A stretch of DNA of 64,000 nucleotides, from positions 16,878,928 through 16,942,927 of the forward strand of contig CM037867.1 in assembly GCA_021292105.1 (NCBI GenBank), in the 5' to 3' direction. The position numbers and the translations under genes are program-made. The stretch is from Anadara kagoshimensis (taxonomy: Eukaryota; Mollusca; Bivalvia; Arcoida; Arcidae). The notes beneath the pieces were generated by a model, which was not told where the DNA came from, made no database searches, and saw nothing but the letters and a program-made list of their open reading frames with translations. Each line of letters begins with the position of its first letter. Within the stretch, counting starts at the first letter, position 1. Shown here one piece after another: positions 10,870 to 22,691 of the stretch.

Positions 10870-12712
10870 GCCGATGTTTTGGCTGGGCCTCCCTGATATG
10901 TAAATTTCTAATGAAAGGTCAAAGGGATATGTCAGTGCCGATGTATTGACTGAGACTCCATTATATGTATATCTTCCTAACGGACGGCCAACGGACATGT
11001 CAGTGACAATGTAATAGCTGTGCCTCTCTTACAACAATTTTCCTCATGGGAGGTCAAACGGACATGTCAGTACCGATGTATTGACTAGGCCTCTCTTATA
11101 TAAATATATTCCTAAAGAAAGATCAAACGGACATGTAAGTGCCGATGTATTGACTGGACCTCCCCTAAATGTTTATTCCTAACGGTAGGTCAAACGGACA
11201 TGTCAGTGTCGATGTATTGGTTGTGCCTCCCTTATGTGTATATTCCCAACGGATGTTTAAAAAGATATGTCAGTACCGATGTATTGGTTGGCCTCCCTTA
11301 CATGTATATTCTCAACAAAAGTTTAAACGGTTATGGCAATACCGATATATAAGTTGGCCTCCTTTATATGAATATTCCTAATGAAAAGTCAAACGGACAT
11401 GTTAGTGCCGATGTATTGGACGGGCCTCCCTTAAATGTATATATTCCCAAACGGAGGTCAAACAGATATGTCAGTACCGGTGTATTGGTTGGCCTCCCTT
11501 ATATGAATATCCCTAATGAAAGGTCAAACGGACATGTCAGTGACAATGTATTGGCTAAGTCTTTTTTATGTATATATTTTGACGGAAGGTCAAACGGACA
11601 TGTCAGTGCTAATGGACTGACTAAGCCTCCCTTATATGAATATTCCTAATGAAAGGTCAAACGGACATGTCAGTGCCGATGTATTGGCTAAGTCTTTTTT
11701 ATGTATATATTTTGACGGAAGGTCAAACGGACATGTCAGTGCTAATGGACTGACTAAGCCTCTCTTATATTAATATTTCTAAAAAAATGTCAAACGGACA
11801 TGTTAGTGTCGATGTATTGGCTGGACCTCCCTTATAAGTATATTCCCAACGGAGGGTCAAACACATATGTCAGTACCGATGTATTGGTTGTCCTCCCATA
11901 TATGAATATCCCTAATCAAAGCTTAAACGGACATGTCAGTGTCGATGAATTGGCTGAGTCTTCTTTTTTGCATATATTTTGACGGAAGGTCAAACGGACT
12001 AAGCCTCCCTTATATGAATATTCCTAACGGAAGGTCAAACGGACATGTCAGTGCTAATGGACTGACTAAGCCTCCCTTATATTAATATTTCTAAAAAAAT
12101 GTCAAACGGACATGTTAGTGTCGATGTATTGGCTGGACCTCCCTTATAAGTATATTCCCAACGGAGGGTCAAACACATATGTCAGTACCGATGTATTGGT
12201 TGTCCTCCCATATATGAATATCCCTAATCAAAGCTTAAACGGACATGTCAGTGTCGATGAATTGGCTGAGTCTTCTTTTTTATGCATATATTTTGACGGA
12301 AGGTCAAACGGACTAAGCCTCCCTTATATGAATATTCCTAACGGAAGGTCAAATGGACATGTCAGTGCCGATGTATTGGCTGGGCCTTCCTTATATGTAT
12401 ATCTTCCCAACAGAAGGTCAAACGGATATGTCAGTGCCGATGCATTGGATGGGCCTTCTTTATATGTATATATTCCCAGCAGATGGTCAAACGGATATGT
12501 CAGTGCCTATGTATTGGATGGGCCTTCCTTGAATGTATATCTTCCCAACAGAAGGTCAAACGGATATGTCAGTGCCGATGTATCGGATAGGTCTTCCTTA
12601 TATGTATATATTCCCAATAGATGGTCAAACGGATATATCAGTGTCGATGTATTGGATGGGCCTTCCTTATATGTATATTTTCCCAACAGAAGATCAAACG
12701 GACACGCAGTGT
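10870..12712. repeat. Intronic tandem array, about 66-bp unit with higher-order repeats
   Basis: The unit reads approximately GGTCAAACGGACATGTCAGT, GCCGATGTATTGGCTGGGCC, TCCCTTATATGTATATTCCC, AACGGA. About 28 units are present, best conserved at 12330-12700. Because 66 is divisible by three, long plus-strand frames stay open (12112-12744, 210 codons), giving a 22-residue repeat of the form RRSNGYVSADVLDGPSLYVY plus IPN. Two higher-order duplications are visible: about 134 bp (11521-11654 with 11655-11788) and about 312 bp (about 11727-12038 with 12039-12350). The array lies antisense inside the intron between exons 9 and 10 of gene B. I see no promoter or splice evidence that the frame is translated. 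Confidence 0.93.
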
Positions 12713-12835
12713 TGTTTTCCAATATGCATGCAGAGATTGAATAGAAATTGAAAGCTTTATAAGACTGGAAATTGTGAGAAAAAGTAATCTTTACGATCTA
12801 TTCCTATGACACAATTAGATATAAAGAAACTCTAC

Positions 12836-12926
12836 CTCTTGCTCGTTGTCTTAGTATCGGCAGTAAATTTTCATGAATTTCTGGTGTATCTATTGTAAGA
12901 AGATTTCCATATAGCTCACTTATTTC
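12836..12926 (-). CDS. Gene B exon 9: CTLD-2 middle
   Basis: Acceptor TATGTTTAG, donor GAG|GTAGAG, length 91 nt, the same as the equivalent exon of CTLD-1 (18748-18838). It encodes EISELYGNLLTIDTPEIHEN then LLPILRQRAR, the 'C-x3-G-x-L-x-x-I' region of a lectin domain. The canonical Cys is Ser (EIS). Confidence 0.78.
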
Positions 12927-13691
12927 CTAAACATATACAAGAAAAATTAAATATCTTACTGTCAAGGACATATTAATCAATTAATTTTGTTCAAAAAACA
13001 GTAATAAAATTCAATTTATGAAAAATAGTATGTTTGTTTCGGCGATTTTCCATGCGACTGTTTCCAAACATTGGTTTCTTGCAGTCATTTTTGACAAAAA
13101 TATTAGTACATATTTTGTTATTTTGGCTTATTTTATAACTTTTCTGACCAAATCAAACACACACATACCGTTCCATGTCCAAACCACAATTCCAATAGGA
13201 AAGCAAGAATTTAGTTTCAACATTTATCTCAAAATAAGCAAATATAATAAAACAATGGAAACATAAGGAAATAATACTAAGATTGCTAGGAATCATTTTA
13301 GAAAAATGAGGCGAAAACTTGATGCTAACAAAATAAATAAAAGTATAAATAAAACAATTCGACAGTCTAATAAATGATGAAAAAAGTTCCTAAACAATAA
13401 TAATACTCCCAGAAAGCAAGCAATTTCTTATAATTTCCTTTTACAGAAAACAGTTCCACATTCAGTTCTTTCTTAATTTTTCTCTTTAATATGGGGATGT
13501 AGCTATTCAAGAAGTGTTTTTTTTTCCAGAACACCCAACCTAGCTTCCTTTTGGATATTTACTTAAGTTTAAATAAAAATGCTTTTTATATCATGTACTC
13601 TGAAAGGATACCGTCTGTTTAACTAGCTACACCCTGAATCTCGTTCAAATTTAAGGAACTGATCTCAGTATAAGGTTTTACAATTACATAC
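12927..13691. other. Intron 8 of gene B
   Basis: AT-rich intron. At about 13515-13560, CCAGAACACCCAACCTAGCTTCC resembles a short piece of the Penelope-like tail. Otherwise nothing is seen. Confidence 0.5.
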
Positions 13692-13797
13692 CTTAGCTCT
13701 CCAAAAAAGTTCCTTCTTTCTAGAGAACAGTATACACGATTTCCCTACTTCAGTCCATCCATACGGACAAAGCGAGACAGGAATATATTTTTTGCTT
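13692..13797 (-). CDS. Gene B exon 8: CTLD-2 start
   Basis: Acceptor ATTCCACAG, donor AAG|GTATGT. It encodes SKKYIPVSLCPYGWTEVGKSC then ILFSRKKELFWRAK, a typical lectin domain opening (CP-x-GW...C, W-x-x-A) with the extra N-terminal cysteine pair of long-form domains. Phase 1 entry (one base) joins exactly to the GA left by exon 7. Confidence 0.82.
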
Positions 13798-14082
13798 CTG
13801 TGGAATCTGATTAAAACAAATAAACAGTATCTCATTAAACCTTTCAAAATGTACCACTTAATAAATATAGGGCTGCAATCATTTTGTAACTTACATCACG
13901 AGTACTATGAAAACTTTGTTTTTGAGTGGGGTACTCCTTAAGGGTAGCACTTACTCTTCAGTCAGCTGCACCCGGAAAGTGGAGTATCTTAAAAATGATT
14001 TTTTTACTTATGTTCATTATTATCACACATGATGATTTTTATTGTTAACTTAATCTCAATCGAAGAAAAATATTTGGCTTAC
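13798..14082. other. Intron 7 of gene B
   Basis: Short intron of about 285 bp between the two lectin domains, with no other content. Confidence 0.7.
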
Positions 14083-14308
14083 TCAATTTGACATACTGAT
14101 CCTGAGTGGGTATAACAAAGAGCATCAACTAATCTGTACGTATGACCATTCACAAAACCTATTTTAACACAACCGTTAACAGCTAGATCATTTGATTCTC
14201 TGAGAAAATATCCGTAAGTGTCTTTCAATTCCAAAGCAGAATCTGTTTCTATCCATTTGAATTCATTTTTGTAAGCATAACTATAAAGTCCAATCCAGAA
14301 TGCTATAT
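14083..14308 (-). CDS. Gene B exon 7: C-terminal half of CTLD-1
   Basis: Acceptor CATTTTTTTTCCAG, donor TTGA|GTAAGC, 226 nt. It encodes FWIGLYSYAYKNEFKWIET, then YFLRESNDLAVNGCVKIGF, LVDALC and SGSVCQ. The three C-terminal canonical cysteines (NGC, ALC, SVC) are present. No EPN or QPD motif is present, so calcium-dependent sugar binding is unlikely. Confidence 0.82.
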
Positions 14309-15649
14309 CTGGAAAAAAAATGGTTGATCATAAAATGCAAAATCATAAAATACAGATATGCCTATACCTGACGATGTCTAGCAACATACATTTAAAGAAA
14401 TATTGAATTGATACTCTTTTTGTGGTGTGTCACGTACATACAGTAGCGGATAATTTAGTAATAAGGCGGCGCATGAAAAAGGGTCATCGCAATCCTGGCA
14501 ATTGCGAACTTAATAAAGCCAAAGTATCGCTGCCGCCGCAATTTGTTCACATGCTGTTGCTTTGCTGCTTCTATTTTAATTATTTCAAACAGCTATATAA
14601 TCGGCATTTTGTTTTTGTGTCTGTATCTAAACCTTATTACATGTGTTGTAGATTCATAGAATGTACGGGTTATATATATTTTCATTGTTAAAATTATACC
14701 CATAACAAACTTACAATCTTAAGATTCATTAGTATAACGTGAACGTAAGTGGATGCAAGTTTCTCTCTGATAAAATTTTGGATCAGATGATAATAGTTAC
14801 TTTTAATGATAGCAATTACATGTCTATAAATGCCTCTTCTTATTTTCTTTTTTTAATACTTTGTTAGATCCGAATTGGCAGCGTTTTTTCATGACCCCTT
14901 TGGGAAGATTGCCAAATTATACCAGGTTTAAAAGCTGAAGGGTAGATAAGTATGAAAAAAAGTTTTTCAAATTGAAACATAAAATATTTGTTGTTGTTAT
15001 AAACATTGAAAGGAATTCAGTGACTGGTAGATGCATATTTGAGAATGTAGCATTATATCGTTCCATTCTAGATCGTTGATGGTAATTCAAGACTATTTAA
15101 ATTTTATGTACAAAGAAGTGAGGTTACTTTTTATTATCAAATAAACCTAAACGTCGACAAAGGTAAAGGTATCAGTATCTCAATCCTGTAAATATCTATA
15201 GTTAGAAAAATGTGTGATAGATATTTTTATACGTAATTTTACACAAAACATATGTGTTATGTACTGTTTGTTCAGAGAAACAAGTGATGTCACCCATGAT
15301 AAAAAAAAAGACAAATATAAATCATTTTAAACCAATTTATAAACGAACTACGACTGTTTTGAAAAAAAATGACAAAATCGGTTGGGCGAAATAGATTAAT
15401 CTTTATCGTTGATATTACACACCGTTGTTTCTCAATTGAACTATTCTGTACGAATTATCAAGAACGTAAATAGAAAACATAATTTTGGAAGATACTTAAA
15501 AAAAATAAACTAACGAATCAATACATATACATATCCAAGATACGTATAAAAATGAGTGTCTTCAAGCAGGAAAAATTTCAATTCAGCGTTGGTTAAAAAA
15601 GTGAAAAAATTTGTTCTGTCAATATGAAACAAATTTTAGTAAAACCTAA
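14309..15649. other. Intron 6 of gene B, right of exon 7
   Basis: AT-rich intron sequence up to the Penelope element. The ORFs here (for example 14422-14691) look random. Confidence 0.5.
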
Positions 15650-18170
15650 TGACAAAAGTCCATTTACAAAGAAAAAAAAACTAAATATAAAATGTAGCAA
15701 ATGCCAACAGTGATAATTGGAAGAAAACCTAGTACACAAAAAACAACTAACAATTAGTTTAACAAAGGAAAACGTATCCGAAACATGGTAAAGGTGGAAA
15801 TGTAATAAGATCTCAAAGCTACCACAACCGTTATTCTCAATCAAATCTCACACGTAGTCAATATTGGACAGTTCACCAGCCAAACTATTATCGGAGAAGA
15901 TATCCAGGGGATAATCAAAACTACTTTGAACCAACATATGATTATTCCTGCCATTACGGGGAAGAGGATATCTATGAGAACCAACATCTAAACACTTATT
16001 AATCTTCTAGTCCTTTTTAGGGAGACGCCCAACCATCCATCCCTTAGGTGATAAAACGAAATCAATCAAAATTATCAATTTATCAAGCCGCAAATTATAT
16101 GTATACGAAATTAAAATTTCAAAAAAGGACTAAAATCAAGACCAACACCAAAATCTCACAAAATTCAAGTAATAGAAAACGATATTTAAACTATTTTTAG
16201 AAGATTAAGATAAACTTAGTTTTATTAAGACAAAAAAACAAAAGAGTCATGCATAGCCAGGAACAAAGGAACCTTAACTCCAGAAAAAGGAAGAGTCCAG
16301 GAATTAGATCAATATATTGAACATTTAAAAAAAAATTGATTGACCTCAGTTTATTATCAAAAAGTTGCAACTTCACCAAAAAGCGATGGAAATCATTTAT
16401 GATGATAAAAATATAATTATAAAGAAGCTGACAAAAATGCTGTTGTAATCATGGGTAAAGAATATTACCGTAAATTATGAATTAAAACGATAATAAAGAT
16501 AACAACGATATAAGGTCACCTAAACTCGGCAATTGTATATGATCCACAAAAACGGATAAGAAGATAAGGGAAAAAAATTATCTAGTCTATTTTCATTGCA
16601 AGGAAAACATCTTTTATGGTTTTTTTAAATTCCATAAAAGCAATATAAATAATAATGCATGTTCGAATGGTAAATCAAACTATATTGAAATTTCTCGACT
16701 AAATGATCTTAAACTACGACCGATTGTAGCAGGACCCGTTGGTGAAGCACGTAGTCTCAGTAACTTTATCGATATTCTCCTAAAACCATATGACAATAAA
16801 ATCCAAAGTTATATACGGCATATAGTTGATTTCTTAAATAATTTACCATCAGACACTGTAGAAAATTCTATTTCACTTTCATTGGATGTAACAAATCATT
16901 ATTTAAATATTCCGCATTGATTTCGGAAAAAGTAAAAAAATATTGGTTAAACAAACACACAGAACTCTTGCCTGAACGAATACAGAAATACTTCATCATC
17001 AATGGTCTACAATTCATTCTTGAAAACAATTATATACATTTTGATAATAATCGTTACAAGCAAAAGATGGGAACAGCCATGGGAACAAAAGTTGCTCCTA
17101 TATGCCTTCGGATATTTAGAAGAAAATATGTATGAACAAATACAATCAATAATCTGTCAAGAAGAACGAACTTATATTGAATCAAACTGCAAAAGATTCC
17201 TAGATGACTGTTTTATCATTTGAAAAAAAGACAGAGATTCACTTAACTTATTTCATTCTTTCTTCATCCTTCAATCACTTTCACAATGGAATCTGACCCC
17301 ATTCAATTACCGTTCTTAGCCGTTCTAGTGAAAATAGATCGTAAACAAAATATCCAACCGGATATGTTCTACAAAACTACGGATACAAAACAATGTCTGG
17401 AATTTGAATCTTGGCACCTGCGACACAGAGTATACCTTATACTTTAGCTGGGAGACTTTGCATATTAATATCAAAGAACCATACACTTAACACTAGATTA
17501 CAGGGATTAAATGGATTCTTTTTAGAAGCAATTTATCCTGAACAATTAATCAGTCATGGTATTTCAAAAGCTAGATCTACTTGAAAATAACTACGAAGGA
17601 TTCAAATAAGAAATAATAAAAAACATCTCGTTTGTGTCTACATTCTATCCAAAGAACCCTAAATTGTTTAAGCACATCTACAACAGCATTCCAATGTTCA
17701 TAACAAACGTATTCGAAAAAATGCTGACAAAAGCAAGATTCTGTTCTAACGAAGAATTCTATGAAATCAAAAGATGTGGAAGATCAAATTGTGGAACAAG
17801 TATAAACTTAGAAGAAGGTCAATCAAAACGCCTTATTGATGGTTTTCTTTTCAACGTCAATGCAAACATGGACTGCAGGAGTGAAATTTGATTTATATCA
17901 TCAGATGTCAGTGTCGTGGAGAACATTATGTGGGTCAAACAGAAACAAGTTGCGACTTAGAATCACAGTCTATAGGCAACAAATACATCAACCAGAATAT
18001 GATCAAATACATCTTAGTGCACATATTAGACAATGTGCTCGGGAAAAAACCAAACATTTACCATTTCCCCATGTACTTATTCATGAAAAAATCACTAAGA
18101 GGAAAAGAGAAATCAGAGTCCTTTTTTAAAACGAATTGAGAGCCAAATTAAATGCAAGTTAAGCAGTAGG
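15650..18170 (+). mobile_element. Penelope-like retroelement with GIY-YIG nuclease (degenerate)
   Basis: A plus-strand Penelope/Poseidon-type element lies antisense in intron 6 of gene B. In order: KEADKNAVVIMGKEYY (about 16419-16466), LRPIVAGP (about 16712-16735), RT motif A LSLDVTNHY (about 16876-16902), motif B YKQKMGTAMGTKVAP (about 17055-17100), motif C RFLDDCF (about 17193-17213), a CGRSNCGT Cys motif (about 17777) and a GIY-YIG core IYIIRCQCRGEHYVGQT (about 17891-17941). At least six stops or frameshifts break the reading frame. It differs from the IPMGTNCAP family in the same window, which shows no C-terminal nuclease. The 5' limit is uncertain. Confidence 0.85.
17634..18139 (+). pseudogene. 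Penelope C-terminal GIY-YIG endonuclease fragment
   Basis: Overlapping frames 17634-17891 and 17888-18139 together carry the linker with KRCGRSNCGT and the GIY-YIG domain starting IYIIRCQCRGEHYVGQTETS. In Penelope elements this domain nicks target DNA to prime reverse transcription. A frameshift or stop at about 17888-17891 separates linker from nuclease, and the downstream Arg/His region is in another frame. Confidence 0.75.
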
Positions 18171-18747
18171 ACAATTACACTCATTTCCCATTATGACGTC
18201 AAAATCACGTCATGTGACTTTAACATAGCTACAATAATCAACTGTATACTCCTGTATACTTTATAAATTTAAACTAATATCAAGAAAACTAGTTGAGTAA
18301 AATGTAGTAATACATTTTTTTAATTCCATTTAAGTCTTATCATTATTTTGGATTATGTACTACCATGTGCAAGACTTATTATTTAAACTATATATATATA
18401 TAGTGTGTGTGTCACATTTTCAAAAAATTTAAAGTGACTATTTTACTAATAAAATACTAAAACACACAGATACGTTATCTATTTTAACTCTTTGAAAGCA
18501 GCAGAAGGCTTTAAACCTTCCATCGCAAAGAAGCATTTGTTTAATATAATTTGTTTTAGTATTTTATTCGTAAACTATTTATCCAATTCGTCCGACACAT
18601 TAGAAGCAAAATGGTCAATGTTCAACTCACAATCCCAAAACAAAAAAGAAACTAGCAAATGAAGTGGGACTCCACTAGGCAAGCGAGACTTGGTTTTCCA
18701 GAAAGATAATTTATTATGACATAATGCGTCTTATTTAGTTTACTTAC
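18171..18747. other. Intron 6 of gene B, remainder
   Basis: AT-rich with a short (TA)n/(TG)n tract at about 18390-18412. No gene is seen. Confidence 0.5.
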
Positions 18748-18838
18748 GCATTTCAAAATTGTCGAATATTGATGTCAGATATTTGTAGGGTTTAGAATCA
18801 TCTACAGTAGCCAGGTTCCCTATTTCACGACAGCCAAC
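18748..18838 (-). CDS. Gene B exon 6: CTLD-1 middle
   Basis: Acceptor ACCTTTTCTCAG, donor ATGC|GTAAGT, 91 nt. It encodes VGCREIGNLATVDDSKPYKY then LTSIFDNFEM. The canonical first Cys is present (VGC), unlike in CTLD-2. Confidence 0.8.
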
Positions 18839-19069
18839 CTGAGAAAAGGTTAATACATATCCATACAACTTTTTAAATGATAAATATTTTTATGACAAAG
18901 TCCATCAACAAACATACTTTTGCTTCATTAATCCTGTAATTAATATTTTACTACAGGTTTAAGAGAAAACGATGCCTTCCAAATTTATCGCCGCATATAT
19001 CCTATATCAGATTATGTGAGTAGATAACATACAAACGTTGCTTAACATAGTGGTTACCTGTAATTATAT

Positions 19070-19220
19070 ACAATCAAACCTGTCTATAAAGGCCACCCAA
19101 GGATCGGGTAAAAGTAACCTTAATATACAGGTGGCCTTTTTACAAAGGTTCAAATAATATGAATAATAAACAATTGGGAGACAATTCTACTGGTCAGTAT
19201 AAACAGATAGTCTCTTTATA
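19070..19220. repeat. Dispersed 'CTGTCTATAAAGGCCACC' repeat, copy 1
   Basis: CTGTCTATAAAGGCCACCCA is followed by AGGTGGCCTTTTTACA, giving an internal inverted repeat of the GGCCACC motif. It resembles small non-autonomous repeats common in mollusc introns. A related copy is at 20145-20310 and a fragment near 44630-44690. Confidence 0.55.
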
Positions 19221-19445
19221 GAAGTGGCTTTTCCCATAATTTTATTTTTAAACTTGTGTATGATTGATATAGTTTACATTGGCAACAATCATTATGACAT
19301 CAAACGTATAATCGCAAAATTGTGTCATTCGATATGTAAAAGGGATTTTCTTGCTCCTGTAGATCTATCATGCTGTCACATTCGCAGTTTGTTAATCATG
19401 ACTAATCTTATTTTAATGTTATGTACAAAACTCATGAAATATTAC

Positions 19446-19534
19446 CTCTGCTTCATACCAGTTCTTAGGTTCCATGCTTATTTTAAAACACCCTTTATTT
19501 AAGTCGCTCCAATCTATGCAGCAGTACCCAATGC
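19446..19534 (-). CDS. Gene B exon 5: CTLD-1 start
   Basis: Acceptor ATATTAAG, donor GCAGAG|GTAATA, 89 nt. It encodes IGYCCIDWSDLNKGCFKIS then MEPKNWYEAE: long-form lectin opening with C-x-x-W...C and W-x-x-A. Confidence 0.78.
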
Positions 19535-20144
19535 CTTAATATATAAAGAATAAATTTACTTTTAAATTTTATTAATTGAAAGTTCTGTTAAATATTAACA
19601 GTTAAATCTCAAGATCAAATTGCGTTTTTAATTTTTAAACCGAAGGTCTGGAGTTTAAGCATGAAAATAACATTCCTTTGTTTTATTTTTATATTGCATA
19701 AATGTAACATTCAATGACTAGAAGGTCACACGAGTCCATGTAGATATTATAACCGGTGTTTTTTTCCAATTAATTATCAACTGAAACTTTAAAACATGTA
19801 GTTGGTTACAAATGAGAACAAACCACAGTCTAAACTGATAGTAGATTCAAGACAACAAAATGCAAATACATATTGGAAACGTTGGCTATACGGAATTAAG
19901 ACAGACAATCTCCGGTATACATTTTTGTAGAGACACAACCATCCCACGTTTTACACATTCAGTAAATATTCAATGACTGTGGATTTGACCAGTATGCAAT
20001 GTCTTTATTTTATCAGGATTTTGTATCCGAAACTATTCACAAAGATTTGGATTCCATCATGTCCATTTAGTGCAATTGAGCAATAAGGAATAATTTTGGA
20101 ATTAACTAACACAATCTATCATTCTTAGTTTATATACAATAATT

Positions 20145-20310
20145 TTATAATCGACCTTGCCTATAAAAACCTTATGCGGGAATCTGTAAAAGTGACCTTT
20201 TTAAGCTCGTGTCCTTTTATATACGGGATTAAAAACATGTTTAATGCACAGTTCAGAGACGACTTTATTGGCCTTTACAATCTGGTGACCTTATGTAGAT
20301 GTGTCTTTTA
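20145..20310. repeat. Dispersed 'CCTATAAAAACCTTATG' repeat, copy 2
   Basis: Diverged relative of 19070-19220 with the same order of GTAAAAGTGACC, CCTTTTATATACGG and TTTATTGGCC blocks. Lies in intron 4 of gene B. Confidence 0.4.
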
Positions 20311-20978
20311 AGAGATGCGACTATATTAAAACAAACCTGTTTCTTTTAAACCTTTGTAACAATAATCTGAAACAGAAAAATTATAATGAAGTGAAATTAA
20401 AACTTGACGTATTCTTACACTCAGAATACTGTGCCAACATTTCATATCTTATTTATATTTTACTTATTTTGAATACTTATGTAATGGCAGATTTTAAAAG
20501 ATTTAATTATAATAAAATATTCACTATAACATAAATATTCTCACATAAATCAAAATGTCAATTATTTAAAAAATCTACCACTATATTTGATTATTTTCTT
20601 GTTTAAGAGTCTTAGTAACACACATGCGTAAATATACAAAAACTTTGTCCAATGTAATTTGAGTTCTCAGAGACCTAAAAATAATATAATACCCGTATTG
20701 ATGTCACGGCACTAGACGAATATTTCGTAATAGTGCTCGAACCAATATTGTGAATCAAATTTTATTCAAGGGGTTGAACAAATTACAGATTATACCTATA
20801 ATGTTACATCACTTAGACGTCTGTTTCGGAAAAAATACTTAAACCAAAATCAAAGTGACGTGATGCAACCGCATTTGTGCTCCTTAATTTACCACTTTTA
20901 AAGGTTTTCGCTTTGTTTTTTAATTGTGATTTGAACATATATGCATTTTAATGAAATTAATGTAAATCTTATTATTAC

Positions 20979-21053
20979 CATTTTCCATTTTTTCCTTAAA
21001 AGCCATCAATTTCTTATTTAAAAGCGTCGTCTGAAATCTTGCTTGTGCTACTT
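20979..21053 (-). CDS. Gene B exon 4: coiled-coil stalk
   Basis: Acceptor CTATTTTTAG, donor AAATG|GTAATA, 75 nt. It encodes VAQARFQTTLLNKKLMAFKE then KMEN, helical with heptad-like hydrophobic spacing. Stalks of this kind commonly oligomerise lectin domains. Confidence 0.65.
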
Positions 21054-21550
21054 CTAAAAATAGATATCAAGAAATAAATATGATAAAAAAAATCTTCATA
21101 AATAATTATTTAATTAAAATTTATTTTTGTAGTGAAAACTTCAGATATAAATGACAAAAGAAACCTAGGATACATTATAATACGCTAAAAGTTCTAGATG
21201 TAAAACAAAGTGTTAATCTGTCATTTTCGGTAAACATTTACAAATTGACAAATAGCAAAGGTTTTAAAAAAATGAACAATATTGTTGCATAAAATGGAGA
21301 TCAACGATGCTTCACGTTATGAAACGCATTATATTTGTGCAGGACGTTTTGATAAAATAATAGCTTTATCTTCGTTTGTTACTTATTAAAATGAAGTAAA
21401 ATCAATTTAGGCATCATAGTCCGATTATTTAAATGCAATTGTATGCTTTGAGTACTGAAACAATCTGAATGGTATTTCGAATAGAAAAACCCGTTTTTGT
21501 TATTTTTGCTACTGTCTACCTATTTCCATGAACACGACAATTTACTGTAC

Positions 21551-21604
21551 CTTGTTTATTCTTTAGTGATTCTTTTTGTAACTGTCGATGAAGTTTAAAA
21601 AAAT
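21551..21604 (-). CDS. Gene B exon 3: coiled-coil stalk
   Basis: Acceptor GTGTTTTCAG, donor ACAAG|GTACAG, 54 nt. It encodes FFKLHRQLQKESLKNKQ; phases match both neighbours. Short, so confidence rests on splice sites and phase. Confidence 0.58.
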
Positions 21605-21867
21605 CTGAAAACACATTTCATAATAAATCATAATTAAGATTTTTAAACATATCGAACATAAACAGTCCAATCCTTTTCAAATCAAAATAATTAAGGAAGT
21701 GAGGTCATGTGATCCGGAAGACTAAGCATACCCAATCTAAATGCTATTTGTGAAATCAATTATTGGATTAAAAGGAACATGAAACTTTAGCATTAAATAT
21801 ATCCTGGATATTTTTTTATCAAGGTACAAGGCACTAAGCAATGATTTCAAAATCATTAAACATATAA

Positions 21868-22005
21868 CAAGATGGTGTAGCTAGCTAGACAAACGTTGTT
21901 TTCTCTTCCGTAGCACGGTCTCGCGTGTCAAACCTAACTTGTCGGTTCTAAAGTTTTTTCTTTTGCTTTTGGTTTTAATTCGGACATGGATTAGTATATT
22001 GTTTT
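21868..22005 (+). mobile_element. Solo tail of the Penelope-like family
   Basis: GGTGTAGCTAGCTAGACAAA, CTAACTTGTCGGTTCTAAAG and AATTCGGACATGGATTAGTA match the family 3' end with a short internal deletion. A more doubtful remnant is at about 20860-20950. Confidence 0.75.
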
Positions 22006-22117
22006 TCATAACAACGGAATTAATTACGTACTGTATGAATATATTTATATCTACAATCGGGATTGGTTGTTTTCTCAATGTGAATCAATTTAGCCATTAA
22101 GTGTGTGTTTGGTTGTC

Positions 22118-22122
<5 letters not shown>

Positions 22123-22168
<46 letters not shown>
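22123..22168 (+). repeat. (TG)n microsatellite
   Basis: About 23 uninterrupted TG dinucleotides in intron 2 of gene B. Confidence 0.97.
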
Positions 22169-22170
<2 letters not shown>

Positions 22171-22380
22171 CACAAAACGTCATTTACTTTACAAATATTT
22201 TGTGTATATGTAAGCAACATTTTTGTGTAACATTATTTGTAAATCAAAAATAGTAAACATAGATGATTGATAAAATGATAAAAGTATCGTGTTCTGTTTT
22301 CTAACCGAAGTATAAACCAAGTCGCAATTTCTCTTAAAGCAATATAAATTGCTTAATTTATTGTGTAATGACTTCATATT

Positions 22381-22650
22381 TACTATTGTCTAAATTTGCT
22401 GCTAGTTAAACCCCCTTATGAAAATTTTTCTTTAGCTAAATTTGGTAAAATATATTTAGCTCTTCAAGTACCTTTTCAACATCTTAAAAAAATTTAGAAA
22501 TATACTATAATTGTCTAAATTTCCTGCAAGTTAAAATTTGAAATTTCTCAAAAACTAAGGTATACTCCCTTCATGCAAAGTATTTCCTTGGCTTAATTTG
22601 GTAAAATATATTTTAGTCCTTTGGGTAGCTTTTCAGCATCTTCAAAATAA
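22381..22650. repeat. Two-copy tandem duplication of about 125-150 bp
   Basis: TTGTCTAAATTTGCTGCTAG at about 22387 recurs as TTGTCTAAATTTCCTGCAAG at about 22512, each followed by a TTTGGTAAAATATATTTAG block. The second copy carries an insertion. It abuts the hammerhead unit. Confidence 0.65.
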
Positions 22651-22691
22651 TTTTGGTTTCATAATTTTGGTCCAAGCACTACAAGGCCGTC

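Noticed and set aside
12507..12722. Minus-strand ORF over the tandem array (GKYTYKEGPSNTST-type repeat)
   Set aside because: The 66-bp period keeps several frames open at once; it would lie inside an intron and has no splice sites.
15593..15844. Minus-strand Phe/Leu-rich ORF suggestive of a membrane protein
   Set aside because: AT-rich background inside the Penelope-containing intron; hydrophobic translation is expected from T-rich codons.
22020..22220. Minus-strand ORF with Thr-His repeats
   Set aside because: Translation of the TG microsatellite.
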